Below are positions 55,321-64,000 of a stretch of 64,000 nt of DNA, piece after piece (position 1 is the stretch's first letter; each line of letters starts with the position of its first letter). The DNA comes from Adiantum capillus-veneris (Eukaryota; Streptophyta; Polypodiopsida; Polypodiales; Pteridaceae), in the NCBI GenBank assembly GCA_014529385.2, contig CM043963.1:3721001-3785000 (forward strand), read 5' to 3'. The position numbers and the translations under genes were made by a program. Below the pieces are notes generated by a model. That model did not search any database. It was not told the DNA's origin and was given only the letters and a program-made list of their open reading frames with translations.

Positions 55321-55535
55321 CTCTTTCTCTCTCAATGTGTGTGCGTTTTTTTGTTTATGCATGTTTTCTCTCTCTTTTCCTCTCTCAATGTGTGCGTTTT
55401 TTGTTTATGCATGTTCTCTCTCTCTTTTCCTCTCTCAATGTGTGCGTTTTTTGTTTATGCATGCTCTCTCTCTTTTCCTCTCTCAATGTGTGTGTGCATT
55501 CTTTGTTTATGTATGTGTGTGTGCGTTTTTGTTTA
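55321..55535 (+). repeat. Four ~55-bp tandem repeats
   Basis: Units of TCTCTCAATGTGTG(TG)CG followed by TTTTTTGTTTATGCATG and a TCTCTC..CCTC tract, four copies with small length changes. The ORFs here are repeat translations in all three frames. Confidence 0.92.
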
Positions 55536-55539
55536 TATT

Positions 55540-55579
<40 letters not shown>

Positions 55580-55586
55580 AACACTA

Positions 55587-55623
<37 letters not shown>

Positions 55624-55693
55624 GAGAGAGAAAGAGGGGAAGGGAACATGAGAGTGAGGAGAGGGAAGGAGCATACCTGGCTCTCCTTCCTCT

Positions 55694-55726
<33 letters not shown>

Positions 55727-55765
55727 GAGAAGAAAGAGAGAGAGAGAGAGAGAGGGAGAGCGTTA
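55540..55765. repeat. TC / GT / GA microsatellite cluster
   Basis: (TC)n to 55576, (TG)n at 55587-55606, (GA)n to 55633, (TG)n at about 55698-55726 and (GA)n at 55734-55754. Confidence 0.95.
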
Positions 55766-55849
55766 CCTGCTCTTGCTTGAGGGCGCCGAAAAACTCATAT
55801 ATGAGATCTGAGTTTTTGGACGCTCTTTGTTATTTTTTTAGCCCAATCG

Positions 55850-55905
55850 GCGTCGCTATGAGCGTCGCAAATTTACAAGTAAATTTGCGACGCTCATAGC
55901 GACGC
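55850..55905. repeat. 27-bp perfect hairpin in right subterminal region
   Basis: Arms 55850-55876 and 55879-55905 are perfect reverse complements (GCGTCGCTATGAGCGTCGC plus AAATTTAC) separated by AA. Each arm holds two copies of the subterminal GCGTCGC motif; further copies lie at 55921-55945. Confidence 0.95.
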
Positions 55906-55970
55906 TGGGAATTTTTTTTTGAGCGTCGCTGTGTGAGCGTCGCTAATATGAATAGCCTCTTGTAGTGAAT

Positions 55971-56320
55971 GTGAGCAATATGAAATTTAAATTGCAAAAG
56001 AAAATTTTCCCACCTCATTTGTTTGTTGGAGAGCTTGGTTTGCATCATGAAGTTCTTGAGGCTTTGTGATCCATTCGTAGGATGAATGGAGTCCCCAAGA
56101 GATAGCGTTTCCACGTGTCTAGGGCATATAGAACAACTAGTAGCTCTTTTTCGTATTTTCCCAATACTCGCTTATTGGAGTTGAGTCTTTGACTCTCATA
56201 TGCCATGGCATGCCCTTCTTGAAGCAAAACAAATCCAAGGCAATCATCACAAGAATCACATTGGGCCTCAAATGGCTTTGAGAGATCTAGTAGTGTGAGC
56301 ACACGTTGAGAGATAAGCTT
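55971..56320 (-). pseudogene. gypsy-C RNase H
   Basis: The minus strand reads LDLSKPFEAQCDSCDDCLGF, then LQEGHAMAYESQRLNSNKR and YEKELLVVLYALDTWKRYLLG, the Gypsy RNase H fold, followed in another frame by LSNKQMRWENFLLQFKFHIA up to the CACTA insertion. A frameshift near 56060 separates the parts. Confidence 0.9.
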
Positions 56321-57000
56321 CTCCTAAGCTTCTCAAAAGCTTCTTGCTATTTTGTAGTCCATGAATACTTAACATCCCTTTTTGTTAAGTCATGTAATGG
56401 GCACACATACCTACAAAGCTTTGTACCTCCTGTAGATTCCTTGGATTAGGCCATGTTTTTATTACCTCTAACTTTGTTGCATCCATACGGGTGCCATCTT
56501 TAGAGATAATGTGACCTTAGCATTGAATCTCTTGTCGAAAAAAAATCACTTTTCTTTTTAGTAATGAAGAGCTTATTCTCTCTCACAACTTGAAAGATCA
56601 CCTAGAGGTGTCGCTTGTACTCCTTAAGAGAATTTGAATGGCCTGAAGATTTTTGTCCATCATGAGTTTGAATGCATCTGGAGCATTTGCCAGGCCAAAA
56701 CTTGTATCTTATCCAATAGATCTTTCACCTGCGGCGGCAGCATGGGAAATCTATTTTTGATAGTGATCTTATTTAGTGCCCTATAGTCGACACACATGTG
56801 ATATGTGTTGTCTTTCTTTTGCACTAAAAGCAACGGTGAACAAAATGGAGAGGAGGTAGACCTCACCATCCCTTTTTCCACCAATTCATGCACTTGCCTC
56901 ATGATCTCCTCTTGTTGAGCTTGTGAAACTCGATAAGGAGGCTTGTTAGGCGGTGAGCTTCCTAATAGGAGATCAATTGCATGGTCATCTTCCCTCATTT
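56321..57000 (-). pseudogene. gypsy-C reverse transcriptase, catalytic core deleted
   Basis: The N-terminal part is clear: PPNKPPYRVSQAQQEEI, LVEKGMVRSTSSPFCSPLLL, CVDYRALNKITIKNRFPM. After DLLDKIQ the frame jumps to LAWQMLQMHSN / FGLANAPDAF, so the segment with the first catalytic Asp is missing, and no YxDD is visible afterwards. 56321-56640 contains decayed connection sequence (HIISKDGTRMDATKLEVIK). Confidence 0.88.
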
Positions 57001-57902
57001 TAGAGGTAGCTCACTAGGGATGTCATCAATGAAAACATCTTGGAATCCATTTAGGAAATTAGACAACTCTAATTTCTCTTGATTCCCTTTATTGCAGGGA
57101 TATGGTGTTCCCCAACTCATTAGCATTACATGCTCTTTTCCCTATAGGTGAAGTAGATTCTCCTTTCAAGGAACTTCATGTTGGAAGCCATGCGGTTAAA
57201 CCATGGTGCCCCAATAGTAACATCCTCATGTTTGAGAGCGGAGATGAAGAAAAGCCTCAATTTTCCAATTACGGGAGTAACTGAGAGGTCTTGTCCCTTG
57301 ATAGCTCCATTGGATTTCAATGTATCTACCGTCTTGTGGGCTTGTATGCCTAGCTTGGTGGTCAACTCCGTGGATGTGAAGTTGTGAGTTGAACCAGGGT
57401 GAAACGAAATAAAGGCATCATGCTCTTGCATCTTTCCCCAAGCATAGGAAAGGAGAAATCCTTGGCAATGAGCATCCTCTTTTGGAGCTTCAAACATAGA
57501 GGCTCTAGGAGTCTCATTGCGGGCATTTCTCTTGGAGCAAGAACGATAACCATGGACTTGCCCCCCACACTTAAAACATTTGTGGTCCTTACAAAAAGCT
57601 TCTAGCTCTTTAGGAGAGAGTTTATATTTACCTTTGTAAACTCCCTTCTCCTTGGACCAATTGTTGTTGTTGTTGTTGTTGGAATGGCCTTGGTAAGAAT
57701 TTTGGGCATTGATTTTCCCCTTGGCATTACTTTTGTCTTTATTTTCCATGGGCTTGACATTCCCTCTAGCCCCTTGTTGGAAATTGATGCGCGAAGCAAC
57801 CATGGTGTGGTGGATTACTTCGATGATAAAACCATGTCGTTGAGAGTTGACATACTCGGCCATCTCTTTGGATAATCCCGCACATAATTGTTTCTTTTGC
57901 AT
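57001..57902 (-). pseudogene. gypsy-C gag end and protease
   Basis: A 258-codon frame (57902-57126) with GLSKEMAEYVNSQRHGF (Gag C-terminal), an Asn-rich linker, zinc knuckle CFKCGGQVHGYRSC at about 57535-57575, and a protease region FISFHPGSTHNFTS where the family has DSGATHNFIS; the catalytic Asp-Ser-Gly is changed to His-Pro-Gly. The linker to RT (57001-57125) is broken. Confidence 0.88.
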
Positions 57903-58866
57903 GGCAAAGTCTATCTTTTAAAAGAAAGTAGCCTTGAGATATAAACCCAAAACTTGTCTACATATTTGTGGATAGAATAATGAGAGAAAAGCCTCAAACT
58001 CCACCATTCGGTGAGCACTTTGTCCTTTGCATCTCTTGCAACGGATTGATTCATGATGGAAACTCATAGAGTTTTCCATGTCTTTGGGGCTTCGCCGTTG
58101 CCATGAAGGCTAGCCCACCATTGATGAGCCAATTTTTGGAAGTGCATAGCTGCATGGCATAGCTTGGAGAGCTCCGTGAAGCCCTCGTCTCCAAAGGCCG
58201 CATCAAATTGTTGGATGAAGGCCAATACTTTGTCAGTAGCACCAAAGGTGCCATCATTGGTGAGAAAAGATATACTCTTTCCTCCCTCTTTGAACTTTTT
58301 GAGATTTTGGGACCTTCACCATGCAGCGTAAGCTTTGCAATTGCCTCCCTCGTGTATTCTCTAGGAGAATAGCCATAGCTTTCATTGGTAGAGGAGGAAG
58401 GAGAAGAAGAATGAGAAGAGGGTGACCTCTTTCTTGCCCTTTTCTTCCTTTGTTTCCTCTCTTCCTTTTTGAAGTGACGAGGAGAAGGACTATGGGTTAG
58501 CCGTTTCCTCTTGGGAGGATTTGGCGATCGTTTAGTCCGCCGTCTTTGTGGAGACACATCTTCGGAGGAACTTAGGGATTCATTACTTTCTTGATCTTTG
58601 GATTCCTCCTCTCGTATGGGAGGGAGTCTTCTTTTGGGGGTCTCAGCAAGAGGCCTCCTAAGCTCTCTCTCCTCTTGGAGAGGAAAGGAAATCCGATAAG
58701 CACGAAGTTGTTGAGTAACTTTGGCTTGCAAAGCGGGGTTGCCCATAGCTTGTTGCGACCTAGTGACAAGATAATTAACAAACATGGGAGCATCATCATT
58801 AGCACCTTCATGTGCAAAATCAAAGTTATCAATGTTCATTCTACTCTCTTGGTTATTGTCAACCAT
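57903..58866 (-). pseudogene. gypsy-C gag, N-terminal and capsid part
   Basis: ATG at 58866 opens MVDNNQESRMNIDNFDFAHE. Residues about 70-150 are Arg/Ser/Lys-rich (RRRTKRSPNPPKRKRLTH). The frame shifts at about 58230 near ILTKYWP, and Gag capsid remnants (LCTSKNWLINGGLAFMATAK) continue to 58051. Fragments of the capsid lie in other frames to 57903. Confidence 0.8.
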
Positions 58867-59267
58867 GTTAATTAAAATTATGTGTTTACTTAGTGTATGC
58901 TTTGGAAATTCAAAACCTTAGTTGCTACTCCTCTTAGCCTTTGAAAATAGGCACTTAAGTATCTACACCCACGGCTCGAATTGGTTAATTATAGAGAGTA
59001 GTGGAGTGAGTCTAAGATAGCAAAGTTGCCGAGGGATAGCTCCTTTCGGACTTCTTATGGCTCAATAATGGTAAAGCCGTAGGCAAGTCGAAAAAGACTC
59101 CATTATTCATACCAAAGCTCCCAATGTGTGCACCACATCCCACATAGTGGGCTCAACAAAACCGATAATAGATCCCAGTCCCACTTACCCTAATATAATT
59201 AAAAAAATCAACCACTAATAGGTTACTTAAGGACCTCTCTTCTTAAGCAAGAAAAGAAAAACCAAAT
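58867..59267 (-). other. gypsy-C leader
   Basis: Untranslated leader between gag and the primer site; no ORF. Confidence 0.6.
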
Positions 59268-59279
59268 GCTCTGATACCA
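59268..59279 (-). other. Primer-binding site of gypsy-C
   Basis: Plus GCTCTGATACCA, the perfect reverse complement of TGGTATCAGAGC, one base from the LTR. Confidence 0.93.
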
Positions 59280-59280
59280 A

Positions 59281-60900
59281 TGTAATGGAAATGGCCTATG
59301 GACTTTGAGAGTAGCGAAATTAGGAAATTAGATAAAGCCTTTTGTGAGATTACTTTGTGAGCATAGCGGGTGAACTTAATTGATGGTAGCAACATAAACA
59401 TGGTACTTAGTTAACTTAGCATGAACAATACTTTTGCAAGAGAGAGAGTTTAGAGAACATGACAACAATTGAGGACCGGATTCATACGGAGCCGATCCTC
59501 CCTCCAATAGGCATTTGTATTATAGTCTCTCCCAACAAGAGAGACTTGGTACAATACAATCTTTGTGTTCCTTGTGACCTTGGTGATGCAATGAAGATGG
59601 AAAGCTTCATGCATCACAAGAATAACATAAACTATCCCAAGCCTTAGGCCCAAGGCCTCAAACACCTTCGAAGGTGGAGAGAGCTAGTGGGGAATGAGGA
59701 TACGGAAGAGGAAGAAGAAACATTCCATAGGAGAAAGAAATAGTTCCTCACTTATCATCACTCTTCTTGCTAGCATACATAATAACATAGTAATGAAGAT
59801 GGAGAAGATGGCAAGCTTAAGTATTGAAGCATGGCTCTTGGTTGGATTTGCATTCCATAGCCAAGAGTGTTGGTGTAGGCTCTCACTTCTCACAAGCTTG
59901 GAGAAGGAGGTGGAGTTCCTCTACTTTCACCAAGTGAGAATCAATCCACAAAATGAGTGTGTGAGTGGTGTATACCCCCCCCAACACACCCATTGCTTGC
60001 TTGGGGTGAGTTCTACGTTTTGCTCGTGCCTCAAGCTCATTGGACCCCTCTCTCCCTATCCAATCATATGCACCATGCATTTTAAGTACATGAGTAGTCT
60101 TTGGACAAGTGTCCTACTGACGCCTTAGAGAGAGAGAGAGGGCTTGAAAATATCTAGATATTTGTTGAATGGAACTAGAAGCTCATTGGACCCCTCTTTA
60201 GCCCAACCAATAGCATTCAAGCACACCATGTGGCTAAGCATAGGGAGAGTCTGACATGTGTCCCATGTGCCCCTTGAGAAAAGGGTGCCCTTTTGGTGAG
60301 TGGGAGGTTAAGTCAAAGATTCCCTTGACTCCTTTGTAGGGTGTCTTTTTGACTCAAGCACCTTACCCCCCATGAAGCTTCTCAAGCACCTTCCTCATCA
60401 AGCATGACAAGCACCTCAAGCACCTTAGTCATCAAGCACGACAAGCACCTTGGCCAGCAAGCACGACAAGCACCTCAAGATTAGGTTGGGTTCCCACCTC
60501 AAGCTCAGCCCTAGCTTGCCTAAGGTCAAAGGACTTTTAACACTAACTATTGGAGCTCTTTAATGAAGCTAACTCTAAGGTCTTTTAAGCTCCATTAGAT
60601 GCACGTTGCTCTTTGATAGACTACCTCCTTTTAGACCCGTATTGAGATGTAACTATCTGTCCTCTTGATCCCCTATTGACATAAGTCTATAAGCACTTAT
60701 TGCACATTGCTCTTTGGTAGACCGTCTCCTTTTGGACCCCTATTGAGATGCAACCATCTCTCCTTTTGGTCCCCTACTGAGATAGGTCTAGAAGCACATG
60801 TCTTTATTCGAACTCTTGTTCTCGTTTATTCTCCCACATTAAATGATCAGTTTAATATGAGAAAATCATTTGGGCTAGTTAGATATTAGATTTTATGACA
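59281..60900 (-). repeat. 5' LTR of gypsy-C
   Basis: Near-identical partner of 39630-41279. The main differences are scattered substitutions and small deletions around 60320-60410. Confidence 0.95.
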
Positions 60901-61621
60901 ACATGTTTATCAACTTTCTTGAATCATTGCCCTTGGCATCAAAATTCGTATCACGACGGGGTGTGATTTGACTAAGAAGGATGTCTAAAATAGAAGCCTT
61001 GCTTTATTATGTAGAATCACATCATGATCGACTTAATGAGTTCAAAGTCTTGCTTACACTAGCTTTTTGTATGGCTGTATTAAATGTTGAAAGCCCTCTT
61101 GTTGAGGCCATTTCTTGCACAAACCTTGCTTGATGTTGTGGTACTCAAACCACTCTTTGCTTTCATTAATCACTTATGCTGACTTTTTGTGATCTCCTTG
61201 ACGGAAAAATGGCCTTGCCTTATTCTCGGCTCCTATCAAGGATCTTAAAAAATTTATTGCCTTTGATTCATCAATGATGTCACAATTACATATTTCCAAG
61301 GCTCTATAGAACCTAAAAAACAAGCGAATCTTTGGCCACCTAGAGAACCCCCTCAAATTTTGGTTTCATTGTCAAAGCTCGTCAAACAGCTTTGAGCGCA
61401 TTGCATCTCTTGACTCTATCTCAACCCACGTGCAAAACATGTATATGCAAGCATCTTGGGTGTGTAAACTCCTCATTGACACTCCATGTGCTGCTTCTTA
61501 CGCCTCTCTATGGGGCTCAACCCTTAATAAATGAGGGTGCCCAAAATAGGGCGCCCAAACCCTGTAATTTTAAAAGAAATATGTGAAAAAAATAGCTTGG
61601 CCATGGCAGTACTTAGAGTCC

Positions 61622-61623
<2 letters not shown>
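60901..61623. other. Right flank, possible decayed ORF
   Basis: The minus strand at 61174-61356 has a short frame (FYRALEICNCDIIDESKAIN) that looks coding-like but is not recognised; the surroundings are full of stops. No other feature. Confidence 0.3.

Positions 61624-61690
<67 letters not shown>
61624..61690. repeat. (GA)n microsatellite
   Basis: About 33 GA units without interruption. Confidence 0.95.
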
Positions 61691-61693
<3 letters not shown>

Positions 61694-62539
61694 CAAAAAT
61701 CAATAATTGATGATTAATCTTCATACTTGTTGGATTACACATATTAGAGATTAGTCACTTTTGTGCACATTCTATTACGAACGCTAGCAAGTATCAACAT
61801 ATTGCACACATGATTGTCAGACAAGTGTGCAAGGAGAGGTGGTTCTCCCCTTGCTGAAATACTCTCCAAAAGGTATGCCCATTCTTCTAGTTAGTGTTGC
61901 ATAGAGACAATGTGCTCATTTTGCAATGGATAGAAGAGTCTTCCTCCCTCGAAACACACATATTGCACGTAGGAGTAAACACATCTGTATTTTGTAATAG
62001 GATGGGGAAGAAGAGATATATATGTTTATTGGTGTGACTATGTAGGCAACAACCAAATGGTTGACAGATCTGAATAGGCACAACATCTGACGACTAGCCT
62101 TTGTCAGTTAACAAGAATTACTTAATAGCACTTGGCAAATCTGGTGGTTTCAAAAGGTCTTTTGAAGACTTAGACGCACCATCTATCCAGGACAAGAAAT
62201 GTAGATAGACAGACTACAAACATGACTTTTCATCACCTTCACTTCAAAACATTAACAATCATAGTTATTGAACTTCAAAATTTGCTACACACTTGAACTC
62301 TGACCAAGAAAACTTCTGCAACATTTGTCACTTCTATTCATTGATTTTCTAGTACAACTTCCTCCTCTTTCCAATGAAGTTTAAAATGAGCACCTATTTT
62401 TACTTTATGACAATACAAAGTGAAAGAAAAAGAGATGGCTTGTGTAAATCAATGACTCACTGTTACACTTATTGCTTGGCTGATGTGATTTACTCCAGCT
62501 CCTTAAGATCTTCAACTATTTCCCCCGGATGGAAGCGGA
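61691..62539. other. AT-rich DNA, no gene seen
   Basis: No ORF of note and no repeat match found within this window. Confidence 0.5.
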
Positions 62540-63533
62540 GGTGGTAGTAGTAATGGACGTGGTATCGATGGTGGTTGCAGAGCAGATGTGGGGGTGTTGT
62601 GACTTCGTTCAAGGAGACAATTGCAATTGTAAGCAAGCAATGTGCGAATTTTTGTCATTGACCATAGCATCATTGTCAACTATGTACCCCTATATTGCCA
62701 TCATCAATGCTTCTTTGGCATTCTTTTTGCTCTTTTGCAACATCTTCACTCATTTCTCTAGGGCATAACATCTTATCCTATCCAAATCCTTCTAATCAGC
62801 TTCCGACTTTATGTTCTTGTTTTGAGCGAGCCTCAACATCTCGTATTTTATCCAACATGGTCTACATTTTCTTGTTCTTTAGTTGCACGTCTTTCACCTC
62901 TGTTGTTAAATTGTCTAATTTATTATGGTATTCCTTTGTCTTGGCATGTTCTTCTACATTTTTTCCTCAACGTCTAAAGTCTTGGCAATGATTGTGTACA
63001 TATTCATGCACTTCTAGTGTGTTCTCCACCAACATTTATAACACAGTTCTCTAGTTTAGCAGTTGTTGTGCAAAGATGTTGGCATAGATGTATTCACAAG
63101 ATAGAGGTGTTAACTTTGTTGTCTCCATCATTGTTCTCATCGCATCTATGTTTCCATTGAATTGTTGCTTTTTTAATCTGATCGTTATAGTCTCCCTCAA
63201 GCTCGGGTGATGCTAATAATTTGACCCTATATTGGTATCGTCTTTTGGCTCAGGCATGCTCTAGCCTTTAGTTGTTTAGTCCTACTTACTTTTAGTTGTG
63301 GGTACCTAAGAAATCACAGCTCTAGTAGCATAATCTGACAATGACATTTCTTCATCATCCTCTTTCAGATCTACTTGGCAGGTTGTGAGTAAATCATACA
63401 CTGGTGCAAGCATCTTCACATATTTTCTTATCTCTTTCTTGATTTCTATGGCCCGCTTGTTTTTGCAAATTTTGTAATTCTACTAGATCAAGCATAACAG
63501 CCTCCTCAGTGTCAGTTGTAGTGGACGCAACCT
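62540..63533 (-). pseudogene. Decayed minus-strand coding remnant, internal to a Copia-type LTR unit
   Basis: Upstream on the minus strand are an LTR and a primer-site relic, so this is where an element's interior would lie. Short frames include a charged, coiled-coil-like stretch (KEYHNKLDNLTTEVKDVQLK, then MLDKIRDVEARSKQEHK) at about 62810-62930 and LVELQNLQKQAGHRN near 63475. No Gag, protease or RT motif is recognised; it does not resemble the copia-3 interior. Possibly a non-autonomous derivative. Confidence 0.35.
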
Positions 63534-63545
63534 GCTCTAATACTA
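63534..63545 (-). other. Degenerate tRNA-Met primer-binding site
   Basis: GCTCTAATACTA, reverse complement of TGGTATCAGAGC with two changes, separated by two bases from the LTR as in copia-3. Confidence 0.65.
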
Positions 63546-63547
63546 AC

Positions 63548-63774
63548 TGTTGGAACTAGGGTTGCAAGAAAACACACACAACTTGGAGAAGACAAAGGAA
63601 GCTCAAGGCACACAACAGAGAGTGTATTACTTGGTGTGCAATGGAAAGATAGATAGCCCTAGAGTGATGGGCGTATATACAATGGACGGGGGAAAAAACC
63701 TCCTAGTGAGGGAAAAAATACCCCGGCGGTCCTAAGTGTGTTCAAACCATCACTACCACATGTATATGGTAACA
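63548..63774 (-). repeat. copia-3-family LTR, minus strand
   Basis: The reverse complement is 227 bp, TGTTACCATATACATG...GTTCCAACA, matching the copia-3 LTRs at most positions and exactly in length. With the primer site on its left it is a 5' LTR of a minus-strand element. Confidence 0.92.
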
Positions 63775-64000
63775 CAATAGCCAAGGGCTCAAAATTATGT
63801 AAAAGTCATAAAATACAAAACAAACAGCACCTAGTTCTCAAGTAGTCTCAAATCCTTTAGCATTAAAAAGGTACTCTTTCATTTAGAAGGTATACCTAAG
63901 CAACCTCATCTTTCTTAGTATGCAAGAAAAGGAACAAAGAGCAATCAACCCCTAGTCTTACCATATCCAAGCAGTTCTAAGCATCCCCAAGGAGAAAAGT
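63775..64000. other. Right edge, nothing recognised
   Basis: AT-rich, no ORF or repeat match visible. Confidence 0.5.

Larger units (their letters stand above)
48368..55967 (-). mobile_element. CACTA (En/Spm) transposon with captured gene fragment
   Basis: 7.6 kb, terminal inverted repeats CACTACAAGAG / CTCTTGTAGTG, 3-bp target duplication, dense subterminal GCGTCGCTAT motifs, a TNP2-type transposase relic and a PTTA-type second gene, both on the minus strand. A HIPP fragment lies near the right end. The TNP2 stops mean it cannot supply its own transposase now, but termini and second gene look well preserved, so mobilisation in trans is possible (inference). Confidence 0.96.
48365..55970. 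other. Target-site duplication AAT of the CACTA element
   Basis: AAT at 48365-48367 and 55968-55970 flanks CACTACAAGAG and CTCTTGTAGTG. Three-bp duplications are diagnostic of CACTA transposons, and the gypsy-C RNase H reading frame resumes across the site. Confidence 0.93.
39630..60900 (-). mobile_element. gypsy-C, Ty3/Gypsy element with three nested insertions
   Basis: LTRs of 1650 bp (39630-41279) and 1620 bp (59281-60900), both TGTCATAAA...CCATTACA on the minus strand. Primer site GCTCTGATACCA (plus orientation) at 59268-59279, polypurine tract at 41280-41293. Without the nested solo LTR, copia-3 and CACTA element, about 8.4 kb remain. Domain order on the minus strand is gag, protease, RT, RNase H, integrase, as in Gypsy. 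The outer flanks (CTTGT / ACATG) do not match, so no target duplication is visible. Confidence 0.92.

Noticed and set aside
55335-55899. Three overlapping ORFs of 90-186 codons
   Set aside because: All three frames are open because of ~55-bp repeats and TC/GT tracts; no domain, no codon bias.
56321-58866. Integrated pararetrovirus (RT plus zinc knuckle)
   Set aside because: RNase H, integrase, LTRs and a tRNA primer site in Gypsy order surround it; no movement-protein or coat-protein features.
1-64000. A novel defence, secondary-metabolite or other gene system
   Set aside because: Apart from one F-box exon and a captured HIPP fragment, every supported coding segment belongs to known transposon families, so no new system can be claimed from this window.

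Overview
The window looks like intergenic nuclear DNA from a flowering plant with a large, repeat-rich genome. It consists almost entirely of LTR retrotransposons (Ty1/Copia and Ty3/Gypsy) inserted into one another, plus one En/Spm (CACTA) DNA transposon. The plant assignment rests on repeated primer-binding sites TGGTATCAGAGC (initiator tRNA-Met), Tnt1-like Copia polyproteins, a TNP2/PTTA-type CACTA transposase pair, and fragments of two plant gene families: an F-box protein like SKIP8, and a heavy-metal-associated isoprenylated protein (HIPP). The species cannot be named from the sequence.

Layout. 1-11.1 kb: truncated Gypsy LTRs of two families (called LTR-A, start TGTCACGTG; LTR-B, start TGTCACAAACTGATGACGTGG). 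One LTR-B is split by a complete minus-strand element E (2353-6649; TSD CTTTC; two 1.7-kb LTRs around less than 0.9 kb). 11.1-21.1 kb: a complete plus-strand, probably non-autonomous LTR-A element (11142-21127; TSD AAGTA) inserted in the integrase tail of a minus-strand LTR-B element. It carries a solo LTR-A (12442-18110; TSD CCCAA), which is itself split by a 3'-truncated Copia element (copia-1). 21.1-25.1 kb: a scrambled plus-strand LTR-B Gypsy copy with a gag segment inside the integrase reading frame. 25.1-29.0 kb: the only host-like stretch, with a duplicated microsatellite-rich segment and a minus-strand first exon of a SKIP8-like F-box gene. 29.3-35.7 kb: copia-2 (TSD TATAT), inserted in the LTR of an old minus-strand Gypsy copy. 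35.7-39.6 kb: decayed Gypsy integrase, low-complexity DNA and a 3 x 98-bp tandem repeat. 39.6-60.9 kb: a minus-strand Gypsy element (gypsy-C, LTRs about 1.62-1.65 kb) interrupted three times: by a solo LTR (41449-42108; TSD GCAAG), by copia-3 (42750-47358; TSD AGACC), and by a CACTA element (48368-55967; TIR CACTACAAGAG; TSD AAT). 60.9-64 kb: AT-rich flank with a reverse copia-3-type LTR.

None of the retroelement polyproteins is intact; all carry frameshifts, stops or deletions. The most complete coding unit is the CACTA second gene (PTTA/transposase-24-like), which can be read through three exons without a stop. The CACTA element also carries a HIPP fragment that keeps the metal-binding CxxC at one end and a prenylation (CaaX) box at the other, so it is a gene-capturing element. 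No cellular pathway, RNA gene or CRISPR array is present. The main value of the window is a well-resolved insertion chronology, because six insertions keep matching target-site duplications.
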